Source: WS-2 sp036507005 | GTDB taxonomy: Bacteria; Eisenbacteria; RBG-16-71-46 | DNA length: 64,000 nt | Reading direction: 5' to 3' | Assembly: GCA_036507005.1 (NCBI GenBank) | Contig: DASXQT010000021.1 | Location: 28,498-92,497, forward strand | Part shown: positions 13,471 to 21,884 of the stretch, piece by piece | Layout of the letters: each line of letters begins with the position of its first letter | Position numbering within the stretch: position 1 is the first letter of the stretch | Translations under genes and position numbers: made by a program | The notes under the pieces: model-generated | What the model was told of the DNA's origin: nothing | Databases searched by the model: none | The model's input: only the letters and a program-made list of their open reading frames with translations

Positions 13471-14202
13471 TTGAGTGCCGGCGGCGGGCCGGCGGGCGGG
13501 GCCGGACGCCCGCCGCGTGTGGACGTGGTGATCCCGGCGCGCGACGAGGAGGAGTCGATCGGACGCGTGGTGGAGAGCCTGCCCCAGGCTTTCCTTTCGC
13601 GCGTGATCGTGGTCGACAACGGCTCCCGCGACGGCACCGTGGAGGCGGCGCGCCGCGCCGGCGCCTCGGTGGTGGGCGAGCCGCGTCGCGGCTACGGAGC
13701 CGCGTGTCTCGCCGGGCTCGCCTTCCTGCGCTCGCGGCCGCCCGACGTCGTGGTGTTCATCGACGGCGACCTGAGCGAGGACCCCGCGCAGCTTCCCGAT
13801 CTCCTCGCCCCGATCGTCGAGGGCCGCGCCGATCTCGTGATCGGCTCGCGCGCGCTCGGCGAGCGCGAGCCCGGGTCGCTCGGCCCGGTGCAGGCGCTCG
13901 GGAACTGGATCGCCACCCGGATGCTCGCCGTGCTCTACGGCGCGCGCTTCACCGATCTCGGCCCGTTCCGCGCCGTGCGCTGGGAGGCGCTCGAGCGCCT
14001 CGGCATGCGCGACCGCGGCTTCGGCTGGACCGTGGAGATGCAGGCGCGCGCGGCGCGCGCCGGCCTGCGCTGCGCCGAGGTGCCGGTCCGCCACCGCCGG
14101 CGCCGCGCCGGGCGCTCGAAGGTCGCCGGCACCCTGGGCGGGATGCTGGGCGCGGGCTGGAAGATCCCGTTCACCATCCTGCGCGTGCGGCTCGGGGGAT
14201 AG
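13471..14202 (+). CDS. Family 2 glycosyltransferase (polyprenyl-phosphate sugar synthase type)
   Basis: 243 residues. VDVVIPARDEEESIGRVVESLP and VVDNGSRDGTVEAARRAGA are the GT2 nucleotide-sugar-binding pattern. FIDGDLSEDPAQLPDLL carries the DxD-type motif, and VIGSRALGERE plus the DLGPFRAVRWEAL and RGFGWTVEMQARA segments match DPM1-like enzymes. It would transfer a sugar from a nucleotide donor to a lipid or other acceptor at the cytoplasmic membrane face; no transmembrane segment is present. The start is uncertain: TTG 13471 or the in-frame GTG 13519, which begins directly at the conserved strand; neither has a good ribosome-binding site. A 22-bp palindrome lies downstream. Confidence 0.88.
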   Translation: MSAGGGPAGGAGRPPRVDVVIPARDEEESIGRVVESLPQAFLSRVIVVDNGSRDGTVEAARRAGASVVGEPRRGYGAACLAGLAFLRSRPPDVVVFIDGDLSEDPAQLPDLLAPIVEGRADLVIGSRALGEREPGSLGPVQALGNWIATRMLAVLYGARFTDLGPFRAVRWEALERLGMRDRGFGWTVEMQARAARAGLRCAEVPVRHRRRRAGRSKVAGTLGGMLGAGWKIPFTILRVRLGG

Positions 14203-14275
14203 GCCGCCGGCCGTAGTGGCGGCGCCGCCGGCGCCGGCTCTAATGCCTGTCGAGCTCGCTCCCGCTCCGGGGGGC

Positions 14276-14297
14276 TCACTCGCTCCGGAGCGAGTGA
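14276..14297. repeat. Perfect 22-bp palindrome (terminator-like hairpin)
   Basis: An exact self-complementary sequence with core CACTCGCTCCGGAGCGAGTG, extended by one T/A pair. It lies 73 bases after the glycosyltransferase stop and about 100 bases before the promoter of the next gene. It could form an 8-9 bp stem with a tiny loop, acting as a terminator without a T-run or as a protein site. Partial copies of the arm (gctcgctcccgctccgg) precede it. Confidence 0.4.
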
Positions 14298-14394
14298 AAG
14301 CCACCATGCTTGACGAATGCAGGCATGCCGAAGCGCCGTCGTCGGTCGCGACACGCGCACTTGCTTGGGGATGCTTCCCGAGAGCCGCCCGCGG

Positions 14395-14423
14395 TTGTCC
14401 CGGCCGCTGCCAGCCCCTATTCT
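14395..14423 (+). promoter_or_regulatory. Candidate sigma-70 promoter for the CDP-alcohol phosphatidyltransferase
   Basis: TTGTCC and TATTCT separated by 17 bases, ending 26 bases before the GTG start at 14450. It matches the pattern seen before tRNA-Leu, the minus-strand tRNA array and ssb. No start-site data, so only a sequence match. Confidence 0.4.
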
Positions 14424-14449
14424 CGGCCGCCAACCGGCGAGGAGGCCGC

Positions 14450-15364
14450 GTGTTCATCGAAGAGTACCTGCAGGATCTCCGCCGCGACCGTTTCGCGCTG
14501 CCCGCGCTTCTCACCTACGCGCGGCGCCTGGCGCAGCGGGTCCGCGGGGACATGGTGGCGAACCCGGGAGCGGTGCGCTCGGTGTGGAGCCTGGCGCTGC
14601 TCTTCTTCACCGCCGCCTTCCTCGCCGCCGTCGGTCTGGCCCTCGCCCACGACCGCCACCTCGCCTACGCCTTCTTCCTCGCCACCTCGCTCGGGATCGT
14701 TCCGGCGTTCGCGCTGGTCACGTTCTTCATCGGCGAGCTGCGCGACCGCGACGGCTACCGGCTCTCCGCGCTCAACGTGCCCATCGCGCTCACGCTGCTG
14801 CGCATCGCGCTCCTGCCGGGCGTTGTGATGCTCCTCGAGCAGCGCCACTTCCTGCTCGCGTTCTCGGGCTACGCGCTGGCGGCGCTGAGCGACGTCGCGG
14901 ACGGGTGGCTGGCGCGGCGCTGGGGCCAGGTCACCACCCTCGGCATGGTGCTCGACCCGATCGTGGACATCGTCTTCAACTTCGCGATCCTGGGCGGGCT
15001 GTGGGCCGCACGCCTGCTCCCCGGCTGGGTGTTCGCGGTGGCCGCGACGCGGTACGGCGTGATGCTGGTCGGCGGGGCCTACCTCTACATCTTCGTCGGG
15101 CCGGTGCGCATCCAGCCCACGCTGTTCGGGCGGCTCACCGGCGTGCTGATGTCCGCGCTCGTGATGCTGCTCGTGCTGCTCACGGTCGCGCCGCACGCGA
15201 TCGCCGACCGGCTCACGCCGCTCACCGAGATCGCGCTCGGCGTGCTGCTGTCGGCCACCGTGGCGCAGGTCGCGGCGCTCGGCTGGTACAACCTGCGCGT
15301 CATGACCGGCAAGGTGGAGTCGCAGGGGCGGGTGGTGGGCGACGTGCGCTGGGGGGCGCGGTGA
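14450..15364 (+). CDS. CDP-alcohol phosphatidyltransferase family membrane protein
   Basis: 304 residues, multi-pass membrane protein. The signature D-x2-D-G-x2-A-R-x8-G-x3-D-x3-D is complete at residues 148-173 (SDVADGWLARRWG ... GMVLDPIVD). The family swaps CMP from a CDP-activated lipid or alcohol for a second alcohol, making phospholipids such as phosphatidylglycerophosphate or phosphatidylinositol-phosphate. The acceptor cannot be read from sequence. It is longer than the usual ~190 residues: an extra ~90-residue N-terminal part holds two more transmembrane segments. GTG 14450 is chosen because GAGGAGG lies just upstream; an open frame continues further but lacks coding character. The stop overlaps the next start (GTGA). 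Confidence 0.88.
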   Translation: MFIEEYLQDLRRDRFALPALLTYARRLAQRVRGDMVANPGAVRSVWSLALLFFTAAFLAAVGLALAHDRHLAYAFFLATSLGIVPAFALVTFFIGELRDRDGYRLSALNVPIALTLLRIALLPGVVMLLEQRHFLLAFSGYALAALSDVADGWLARRWGQVTTLGMVLDPIVDIVFNFAILGGLWAARLLPGWVFAVAATRYGVMLVGGAYLYIFVGPVRIQPTLFGRLTGVLMSALVMLLVLLTVAPHAIADRLTPLTEIALGVLLSATVAQVAALGWYNLRVMTGKVESQGRVVGDVRWGAR

Positions 15365-15858
15365 CGACCGCCCTCGAAGGCGATCTCGCGCACTTCTATC
15401 CGGGCGAGGTGCTGCAGTTCCTCCAGCTCGCCCAGGGCGAGGGGCGCCTCGAGCTCACGCGCGGGAGCGAGCGGGCCGAGATCTTCCTCGAGCGCGGGCG
15501 TCCGGTGTTCGCCCGCACCAGCGCGCAGTCCGTCAAGGCCGGCGAGATCCTGATCCACCGCGGCGTGCTCAGGCCCGAGGACCTCGAGCGGGCGCTCGCG
15601 CGCCAGCAGGACCACCCCGGCCGGCGCGTCGGACAGATGCTGGTGGCGGCCGGAATGATCACGCCCGCCGAGCTCGAGGCGGCGGTGCAGGACGTCCTCA
15701 AGCGCATCGTGTACGGAGTCCTGCTGTGGCGCGAGGGGCGCTTCCGCTTCCATCCCGGCGAGCGCGCGGAAAACGAGGACATCCAACTCGACCTGGAGCT
15801 CGACCGCATGATCCTCGAGGGTTTGCGCCTCGCCGATTCGGCGCGCGCGCAGCGGTAG
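15361..15858 (+). CDS. DUF4388 (PATAN)-type protein with MshEN-like segment
   Basis: 165 residues, soluble. The N-terminal half (EGDLAHFYPGEVLQFLQLAQ, GRLELTRGSERAEIFLERGRP) matches the DUF4388/PATAN domain found in PatA-like and gliding-motility regulators. The middle (GEILIHRGVLRPEDLERALARQ, RRVGQMLVAAGMITPAELEAAV) resembles the N-terminal domain of GspE/MshE ATPases, which in some proteins binds c-di-GMP. A regulatory role is inferred; no effector or partner gene is next to it. It is translationally coupled to the upstream phosphatidyltransferase gene and ends 18 bases before the stop of the convergent gene. Confidence 0.8.
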   Translation: MTTALEGDLAHFYPGEVLQFLQLAQGEGRLELTRGSERAEIFLERGRPVFARTSAQSVKAGEILIHRGVLRPEDLERALARQQDHPGRRVGQMLVAAGMITPAELEAAVQDVLKRIVYGVLLWREGRFRFHPGERAENEDIQLDLELDRMILEGLRLADSARAQR

Positions 15859-15876
15859 CGGGGACGCGGCGGCGCG

Positions 15877-17742
15877 TCACCTCACGACCGCGAACCTCCG
15901 CCAGGCGCTCCCCGCCGGGGAATCGATCCGGCACCCGTAGATCCCCGGCGCGACCCGTCGCCCGGCGTCGTCGCGGCCGTCCCACGCCACCGCTCCGGGC
16001 CCGGCCGGGCGATGGCCTTCGAGCAGCACGCGCACCCGCGCGCCGTTCACCCCCGCCAGGGTGATGCGCACCCGACCGGGGCCCGGGAGCGAGAAGCGGA
16101 ACGTCGCGCCTGCGACCGCGGGATCGGGCGCGGGCGCGCAGAGCGCAAACGCCGGGCGGGACGGTCCGACGTGCACCGTGCCGGTCACGGTCACGGTGTC
16201 GCGCGCGTAGACCCCGCTCCAGTTGCCCACCGAGTCGAGCGCGCGGGCCTCGACCACGTGCGTCCCCTCCGCGAGCGCCGGCGGGGTCCATGTGAAGTCC
16301 TCGCCGTAGGCGTCGAAGGCGCCGTCGCTCGCCGTGGCGGCGCTCCAGTCCCCGCCGTCCACCCGGCACTCGACGGTGGAGAGCCTCGCGATGGTCTGGT
16401 CGTGGGGCGGCTGATTATTGGAGAGCGGGTTCAGGTTGGGGAGCGTCGCCACGTGGGCGCGGCCGTTCCAGGTCGGGGTCGTGTCGCTGGTGGGATCGGG
16501 CGCCGTGGGGGTGAGGGCGGTCGTGGGCGGCACATCGAGAGGATCGATGATGCCGTCGCCGTCCAGGTCGCGCCAGCCGAGCTGGTTGCGCGTCTCCGGG
16601 CAGACCCGGGTGGAATCGTTCTGGTTCATGATGCACTGCGTGTAGTCGTTGTCGGGCGCGTCCAGGTATCCGCCGTTTTCCAGGGCCCCGTTATACTCGT
16701 CGGTGTCCATGAAGATGTGGCCGGTCTCGTGCATCGGGACCACGCCGTAGTACCTCGTGTAGTTGTAGGCCCAGGTCGAGTACCGGGACATCCAGACCCA
16801 CGGGCCGCCGAAGAGGGCGAAGGCGTAGCCGCCCCCGGCGAACAGGCCCTGGTTGACTCCCGAGCTGCTGTCCACGATGAAGATCGAGTAGCACCAGTTC
16901 GTGGCGTAGACGTTTCGGATCGAGTTGTTGACGGCGAAGCACCTCTCGTATCCGTTCGCGCCCGGCCAGCCGAGGTTCCCCAGCACCTCGTTCACCCACG
17001 TCTCGGCCATGTCGATCGAGTACTCGATGGGCGCCGCGCTCACCGGCACGCCGGTGTGGGTCTCGAGGAAGAAGGTCAGGAAGGGCGGCGCCCCTCCCTT
17101 GCGCACCCAGTTGTCGAGCGCCGCCTGGACACCGCCCAGCGTCTGACTGATCTCGGTCGAGGACCAGTTGTAGGTCGCGCCGGGATCCTCGAGCAGCCAG
17201 ACCGCGACCGCGACCCGGCCGGCGAGGAACTCGCTGGTGTCGTAGTAGTCCGCGCCGTAGGGGATGTGGGTGTAGGCGTCGAGCCCGGTCGCGCCCGTGC
17301 GCTTCGCGAGCGCGACCGGCCGCGGGCCGGCGTCGGCCAGCCGTGGGTGCGAGGGCGCCTCCGCGGGGCCCGGCGCGTCGAGATCCCCGAGCGCGAGCGC
17401 CTCGTTCCAGGCCGCGCCCGAGAGCCGCCGCCCGGGCTCGAGCGCTTCGAGGGCGGGCGGGTCCAGGCGGGAGCGGAACGCCCCCTCGAGCGCGCCCGCG
17501 ATCTCCGGCCGCGCCAGCACGGCATCGCCGGCGTACACGATGGCGGCGCCGGAGGAGAGGATCACGGAGGCGTGGCCACCCGCCGCCTCCAGGCGGTCCG
17601 CGAACGCGCTCAGCGCCGCCGGGCTCGCGTCCCGCAGCACGACGAACGCGCGCGGAGCGCTCTCCCAGCCCGCGCCACGCGCTGCGGCCGGAGCGAGCGC
17701 GAACGCCGTGAGGATCGCTGCGAGCGCTGCGTATCGGACCAT
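15877..17742 (-). CDS. Secreted putative zinc metalloprotease with FlgD-like C-terminus
   Basis: 621 residues. Signal peptide MVRYAALAAILTAFALAPAAARG. A central domain rich in Tyr/Trp/Asn holds HETGHIFMDTDEY, an HExxH zinc motif at residues 338-342 with a following Asp/Glu. Later segments contain a calcium-binding-like DLDGDGIIDPLD, an Ig/FN3-like stretch (TVECRVDGGDWSAA, GTHVVEARALDSVGNWS) and a final FlgD-like domain (RITLAGVNGARVRVLLEG, WDGRDDAGRRVAPGIYGCRI). It is probably exported by the same route as the S8 and C25 proteases of this window. No known peptidase family is clearly matched, so protease activity rests on the motif and its setting. GGGAGGG precedes ATG 17742. Confidence 0.82.
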   Translation of the reverse strand: MVRYAALAAILTAFALAPAAARGAGWESAPRAFVVLRDASPAALSAFADRLEAAGGHASVILSSGAAIVYAGDAVLARPEIAGALEGAFRSRLDPPALEALEPGRRLSGAAWNEALALGDLDAPGPAEAPSHPRLADAGPRPVALAKRTGATGLDAYTHIPYGADYYDTSEFLAGRVAVAVWLLEDPGATYNWSSTEISQTLGGVQAALDNWVRKGGAPPFLTFFLETHTGVPVSAAPIEYSIDMAETWVNEVLGNLGWPGANGYERCFAVNNSIRNVYATNWCYSIFIVDSSSGVNQGLFAGGGYAFALFGGPWVWMSRYSTWAYNYTRYYGVVPMHETGHIFMDTDEYNGALENGGYLDAPDNDYTQCIMNQNDSTRVCPETRNQLGWRDLDGDGIIDPLDVPPTTALTPTAPDPTSDTTPTWNGRAHVATLPNLNPLSNNQPPHDQTIARLSTVECRVDGGDWSAATASDGAFDAYGEDFTWTPPALAEGTHVVEARALDSVGNWSGVYARDTVTVTGTVHVGPSRPAFALCAPAPDPAVAGATFRFSLPGPGRVRITLAGVNGARVRVLLEGHRPAGPGAVAWDGRDDAGRRVAPGIYGCRIDSPAGSAWRRFAVVR

Positions 17743-17931
17743 CGAGCCGCCCTCCCGTGCCGGCCCGCCGAAGACCGGGGACGAGGTCCGCGCGGCCGCA
17801 CTTGGCCGAGTCTACATCCGGGCGACGGTGGCAACATCCACGATCTGGAAACCTCGACCCGCGGCCTCCCGCGCCACGCCTTCCCGGCTGGCGGTGCGCG
17901 AATCGCGCGGGTTAATCTCCCGGCCGCCGCG

Positions 17932-20109
17932 ATGAATCCCGCCGCCCTGCTCCCTTCCACCTTAGAGCCCGTGACCGACCTCTCCTTCCATCTCGCGCCC
18001 AACGCTCCGTGGCTGATCCTGCTGGGCCTCAGCGTGATCGCCCTGCTGCTCGGGCGCTGGGCCTACGGCTTCGCGGTCCCGCCGATCCCGGCGCTCGTGC
18101 GGCGCGCGTTCATGGCGCTCCGCTTCGTCGCGCTCGCGCTGTTGCTCTGGCTGCTCGCCCAGCCGGTGCTCGAGCGCGCGCAGGGCGGGCGGCCGCACGT
18201 CGTCGTGCTGCTCGACCGCTCGCGCAGCATGGAGCTTCCGGCCACCACGGGCGGCGAGCGGCGCGCCAGGGTCGCGGAGCGGGCGGTGGCGGAGATCGGG
18301 CGCGCGCTCGGCGGGCGCGCGAGCGTCGAGGTGAGGGCCTTCGCCGCGGGCCTGGCGCCCGATTCGGCCGCGGTGCCGCGCCGCGACGCCACCGCGCTCG
18401 GGGACGCGCTCGAGGCGCTCGCCGCCTCGCCCGCCGGAGAGCGCGCGGGGGGCGTGGTGGTGGTGAGCGACGGCGCCATCAACGCGGGCGACGACCCGGT
18501 GGCGGCGGCCCGCGCGCTCGGGCTCCCGGTGCACGCGGTCGTGGTGGGCGAGCCCGCGGGGCTCGACCGCGCCCTCGCGGGCATCGACGCCTCGGTCAGC
18601 GCCCGCGCCGGCGAGATCACGCCGGTCCGGGTGCGGGTGTCCTCGAGCGAGGCGCGCGGCACGCCGATCGGCGTCTCGCTCCGGGACGGCGACCGCGAGC
18701 TCGCGCGCAGCACCGTGGTCGCGCCCGGAGACGGCGCCGAGGTCACGGCCGAGTTCCGCGTCACGCCCACCCGTCCCGGGCTCGCGGTCTGGACCGCGCG
18801 CGTGGACTCGGCCGGCGGCGAGATCACCACCGCCAACAACGCCCGCCAGGTGGCGATCGAGGTCGCCCCCGGCCGCATCGGGGTGCTGGTGCTGACCGGC
18901 GGCCTCAACTGGGACCTCACCTTCCTGCGCCGCGCGCTGCTCGGCGACTCCTCGCTCGCGGTCACCACCTGGACGCGCGACCGCGGCGGCTGGCGCGCGC
19001 TCGAGGACTCGGGCGGCGTGGCTCCCGCGCCCTCCGACCTGCGAGCCAGCGCCGTCGTCGTGCTGGATGCCGTGAGCCCGGCGAGCCTGGGCGCCGAGTT
19101 CGACGCGGCGCTCGCCTCCTTCGTGCGCGGGGGCGGCGGGCTGTTGCTCCTCGGCGGGCCCCCGCCTTCGCTGGCGCGCTACGCGGGCGGATCGCTCGCG
19201 GCCGATCTCACGCTGCGCTTCGACCCCTCGGCCGCGGGCCACGGCGGGATGCCGGCGCCCACGCCCGAGGCCCGCGATCTGCTTGCGTGGGACGACGACA
19301 TGGCGCGCGGCGAGATGGCGTGGCGCGCCGCGGCGCCGCTTTCCGACCTCGCGCCGATCGTGCCCGCCGCGGGCGACCGCGTGCTGATCGGGACCGCGGG
19401 CGGCGGGCCGCCGCTCATGATGTCGCGGCGCATCGGGCGCGGCCAGGCGCTGCTCGTGAACGGCACCGGCCTGTGGCGCTGGTCGCTCGCGCCCGGCGAC
19501 GAGCTCGCCGCCGAGCGCGGCCGCAGGCTGTGGCGCCGCATCGCGCGCTGGCTGGCCGAGCCCGTGCAGGGCGAGCCGCTGCGCGTCCGGCCCGAGCGCT
19601 GGCTCGCGGCCGCGGGCGAGCCGGTGCGGCTCTTCGCCACGCTCCAGGACGAGGCGTTCCGGCCGGTCGCGGGAGCCGAGGTCGAGGCCGAGGTGACGGC
19701 CGGCGGCGGGGCTGCGCGCCGCGTGCGCTTCGAGCCCGGCCAGGCCGGGAGCTACGCCGCGACGCTCGACGACCTGCCGCCGGGCCGCTATCGCGTGAGC
19801 GCGCGCGCGGCGCGCTCGGGGCGCGAGCTGGGGCGCGCGAGCACCGAGCTCGCGGTGGACCGCTGGAGCCTCGAGGAGGCGCGCACGCTGCCCGACAGCG
19901 CCACGCTGGCCGCGGTGGCGCAGGCGTCGGGCGGGCGCGTCGCCACCGCCGCGCACGTGGCGCGCTGGGCCCGCACGCTGCCCGCGCGCGCGCTGGCGCG
20001 CGGGCGCAGCGAGTCGCTGCGGCTGTGGGAGTCGCCCTGGGTGTTCGCCGTGGTCGTCGGCGCGCTCGGTCTCGAGTGGCTGGGGCGGCGGAGGAGAGGA
20101 CTGCCGTAG
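17932..20109 (+). CDS. VWA-domain membrane protein with glutamine-amidotransferase-like domain
   Basis: 725 residues. Two N-terminal transmembrane helices (LILLGLSVIALLLGRWAYG; FMALRFVALALLLWLLA) are followed by a von Willebrand A domain with MIDAS DRSRS at residues 95-99 and GGVVVVSDGAINAG. After Ig-like segments comes a ThuA/GATase-like fold (GRIGVLVLTGGLNWDLTFLRRAL, ASFVRGGGGLLLLGGP). One more helix lies at the very C-terminus (WVFAVVVGALGLEWL). This layout is seen in large membrane proteins near BatA/MoxR systems, but no MoxR ATPase is nearby. Role unknown; perhaps envelope stress or complex assembly (inference). ATG 17932 has no strong ribosome-binding site, and a TAATCT hexamer lies about 15 bases before it. 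Confidence 0.82.
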   Translation: MNPAALLPSTLEPVTDLSFHLAPNAPWLILLGLSVIALLLGRWAYGFAVPPIPALVRRAFMALRFVALALLLWLLAQPVLERAQGGRPHVVVLLDRSRSMELPATTGGERRARVAERAVAEIGRALGGRASVEVRAFAAGLAPDSAAVPRRDATALGDALEALAASPAGERAGGVVVVSDGAINAGDDPVAAARALGLPVHAVVVGEPAGLDRALAGIDASVSARAGEITPVRVRVSSSEARGTPIGVSLRDGDRELARSTVVAPGDGAEVTAEFRVTPTRPGLAVWTARVDSAGGEITTANNARQVAIEVAPGRIGVLVLTGGLNWDLTFLRRALLGDSSLAVTTWTRDRGGWRALEDSGGVAPAPSDLRASAVVVLDAVSPASLGAEFDAALASFVRGGGGLLLLGGPPPSLARYAGGSLAADLTLRFDPSAAGHGGMPAPTPEARDLLAWDDDMARGEMAWRAAAPLSDLAPIVPAAGDRVLIGTAGGGPPLMMSRRIGRGQALLVNGTGLWRWSLAPGDELAAERGRRLWRRIARWLAEPVQGEPLRVRPERWLAAAGEPVRLFATLQDEAFRPVAGAEVEAEVTAGGGAARRVRFEPGQAGSYAATLDDLPPGRYRVSARAARSGRELGRASTELAVDRWSLEEARTLPDSATLAAVAQASGGRVATAAHVARWARTLPARALARGRSESLRLWESPWVFAVVVGALGLEWLGRRRRGLP

Positions 20110-20198
20110 GCGCCGGCCGACCCATCCGCTTCCCGCGTTCGGCACGCGCATTGCCGTAGCCGCCGCGTCCCCGCGTCCCGCCCCCGCGAGGAACGCGC

Positions 20199-21884
20199 AT
20201 GCTTCCCGCGGGCCCGCTCGCCCTCGCGCTCGCGCTGGGCGCTGTCTGCACAGCGTCCGCCGCTCCCGGTCAGGCGCTGGCGCCGTGCTCCCGCATCGAC
20301 CGGCCGATCGTCGCCGAGGTGTTCTACGACGCCACCGGCGATGACACCGGGCACGAGTTCGTCGAGCTCTGGAACCCCGGCGGGGCGCCCGCCTCGCTCG
20401 CCGGGCTGAGGCTTGAGGCCGGCGACGGCGCGGGCCCGTCGCGCTGGACCCTGCGCTGGACCGGCGGCGCCGCCGACTCGATCGCCGCGCGCGGGCGCTT
20501 CGTGATCGGCGGCGCGCTGGTCGAGCCTCCTCCGGACGCCCAGGTCAGCCTCGATCTCCAGAACGGCCCCGACGCCGTGCGGCTCGCATGGCCCGACGGG
20601 GTGACCGAAGTGGTGGGCTACGGCACGCAGGCCTTCGCGGAGTACGCGTGCGGCGAGCCCGCGGCCGACGTGCCGTCCGGGCAATCGCTGGCTCGCGTGC
20701 CGGATGCCTCGAATCGCGGCGCCAACGCGCTCGATTTCCGCGCCTGGCCGCCCTCGCCGGGGCGCGAGAACCTGCCCGATCGCGACGTCGCGCTGATCCC
20801 GGGCACGCTCGCGCTCGATCCCGAGCAGCCCGCGCCGGACCAGGGCGCCCGGCTCTCGGGCCGCGTGGCCAATCGCGGCGCCACGCCGCTCGCCGCGGGC
20901 GAGGTCACGGTGATCGGCGCGGTCGCCTCCGCTTCCGGCGAGGACGCGCTGTTCTCGCACGCGATCCCGGTCGCGATCGCCGCGGGCGACAGCGCCGCGT
21001 TCGAGGTCGCGACTAGGCCGCTCGCGACCGGCAAGCGCACGCTGCGCGTCCGGCTCGCGCTCGCGGGCGACGGATCGTCGGCCGACGATCGCGACTCGCT
21101 CCGGGTGCGCGTGGGCCCGGGGCCGCTCGAGATCACCGAGATCCAGTTCCATCCGGCCTCGGGGGAGGCCGAGTGGGTCGAGGTGCGGAATCGCGATGCC
21201 GTTTCGGTCGATCCCGCGGACTTCACGCTCGCGGACCGCGGGAGCGCGCGCGGCGTGCCCGACGGAGGGGGCGGCGCGCTCGCGCCCGAGAGCCTCGCGG
21301 TGCTGGCGCAGGATCGCGGGGCGCTCCTCGCGCGCCATCCTGCGCTCGATCCCGGCCGGATCTGGGAGGTGAGCCCGTGGTCGGCGCTCAACAACTCCGA
21401 CGACTCGACTGGCATCGCGGACGCCGTGGTGCTGCGGGAATCGGACGGCACGCCCTGCGAGCGCGTGAGCTACTCGGCCGGCGGCGTGCCCGCGGGGGTT
21501 CCGATCGAGCGCAGGCCCGGCGGGTGGGGGCCGTCGTCCGATCCGCTGGGCACGCCGCTCTCGCCGCCGCGCGCCCTCGCTCCGATCGCCGGCCGCTTCC
21601 AGGTGACGCCGCGCCGGGTGCGGGCCGGGGTCGCGAGCGCGCGCCTCGCGTGGTCGCTTCCCTGGCCGCGGGCCCGGGTCGCGGTCGAGGTCTACGATCT
21701 CGCGGGCCGCCGCGTGCTGCGCGCGCTCCCCGAGACCGCATCGACGGCGCGCGGCGAGCGCGAGTGGCACGTCGAGGGCCTGAGCCCGGGGCTCTATCTG
21801 GTCGCGCTCGTCGCGCGGGCCGAGGATGGGGATGGCTCGCTGCGCGAGACCTGCGCGATCCGGATCGAGGGCGCGGCGCCGTGA
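20199..21884 (+). CDS. Secreted lamin-tail-domain protein with FlgD-like C-terminus
   Basis: 561 residues. Signal peptide (LALALALGAVCTASAAPGQA). Two lamin-tail (LTD) domains: RPIVAEVFYDATGDDTGHEFVELWNPG near 40 and LEITEIQFHPASGEAEWVEVRN near 310, with a CARDB-like Ig segment between them. The C-terminus (VAVEVYDLAGRRVLRALPE, GLSPGLYLVALVA) is a FlgD-like sorting domain. LTDs are common on exported nucleases and adhesins, but no catalytic domain is visible. It starts a three-gene unit: its stop overlaps the next start (GTGA), and that gene's stop overlaps the third. Confidence 0.85.
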   Translation: MLPAGPLALALALGAVCTASAAPGQALAPCSRIDRPIVAEVFYDATGDDTGHEFVELWNPGGAPASLAGLRLEAGDGAGPSRWTLRWTGGAADSIAARGRFVIGGALVEPPPDAQVSLDLQNGPDAVRLAWPDGVTEVVGYGTQAFAEYACGEPAADVPSGQSLARVPDASNRGANALDFRAWPPSPGRENLPDRDVALIPGTLALDPEQPAPDQGARLSGRVANRGATPLAAGEVTVIGAVASASGEDALFSHAIPVAIAAGDSAAFEVATRPLATGKRTLRVRLALAGDGSSADDRDSLRVRVGPGPLEITEIQFHPASGEAEWVEVRNRDAVSVDPADFTLADRGSARGVPDGGGGALAPESLAVLAQDRGALLARHPALDPGRIWEVSPWSALNNSDDSTGIADAVVLRESDGTPCERVSYSAGGVPAGVPIERRPGGWGPSSDPLGTPLSPPRALAPIAGRFQVTPRRVRAGVASARLAWSLPWPRARVAVEVYDLAGRRVLRALPETASTARGEREWHVEGLSPGLYLVALVARAEDGDGSLRETCAIRIEGAAP

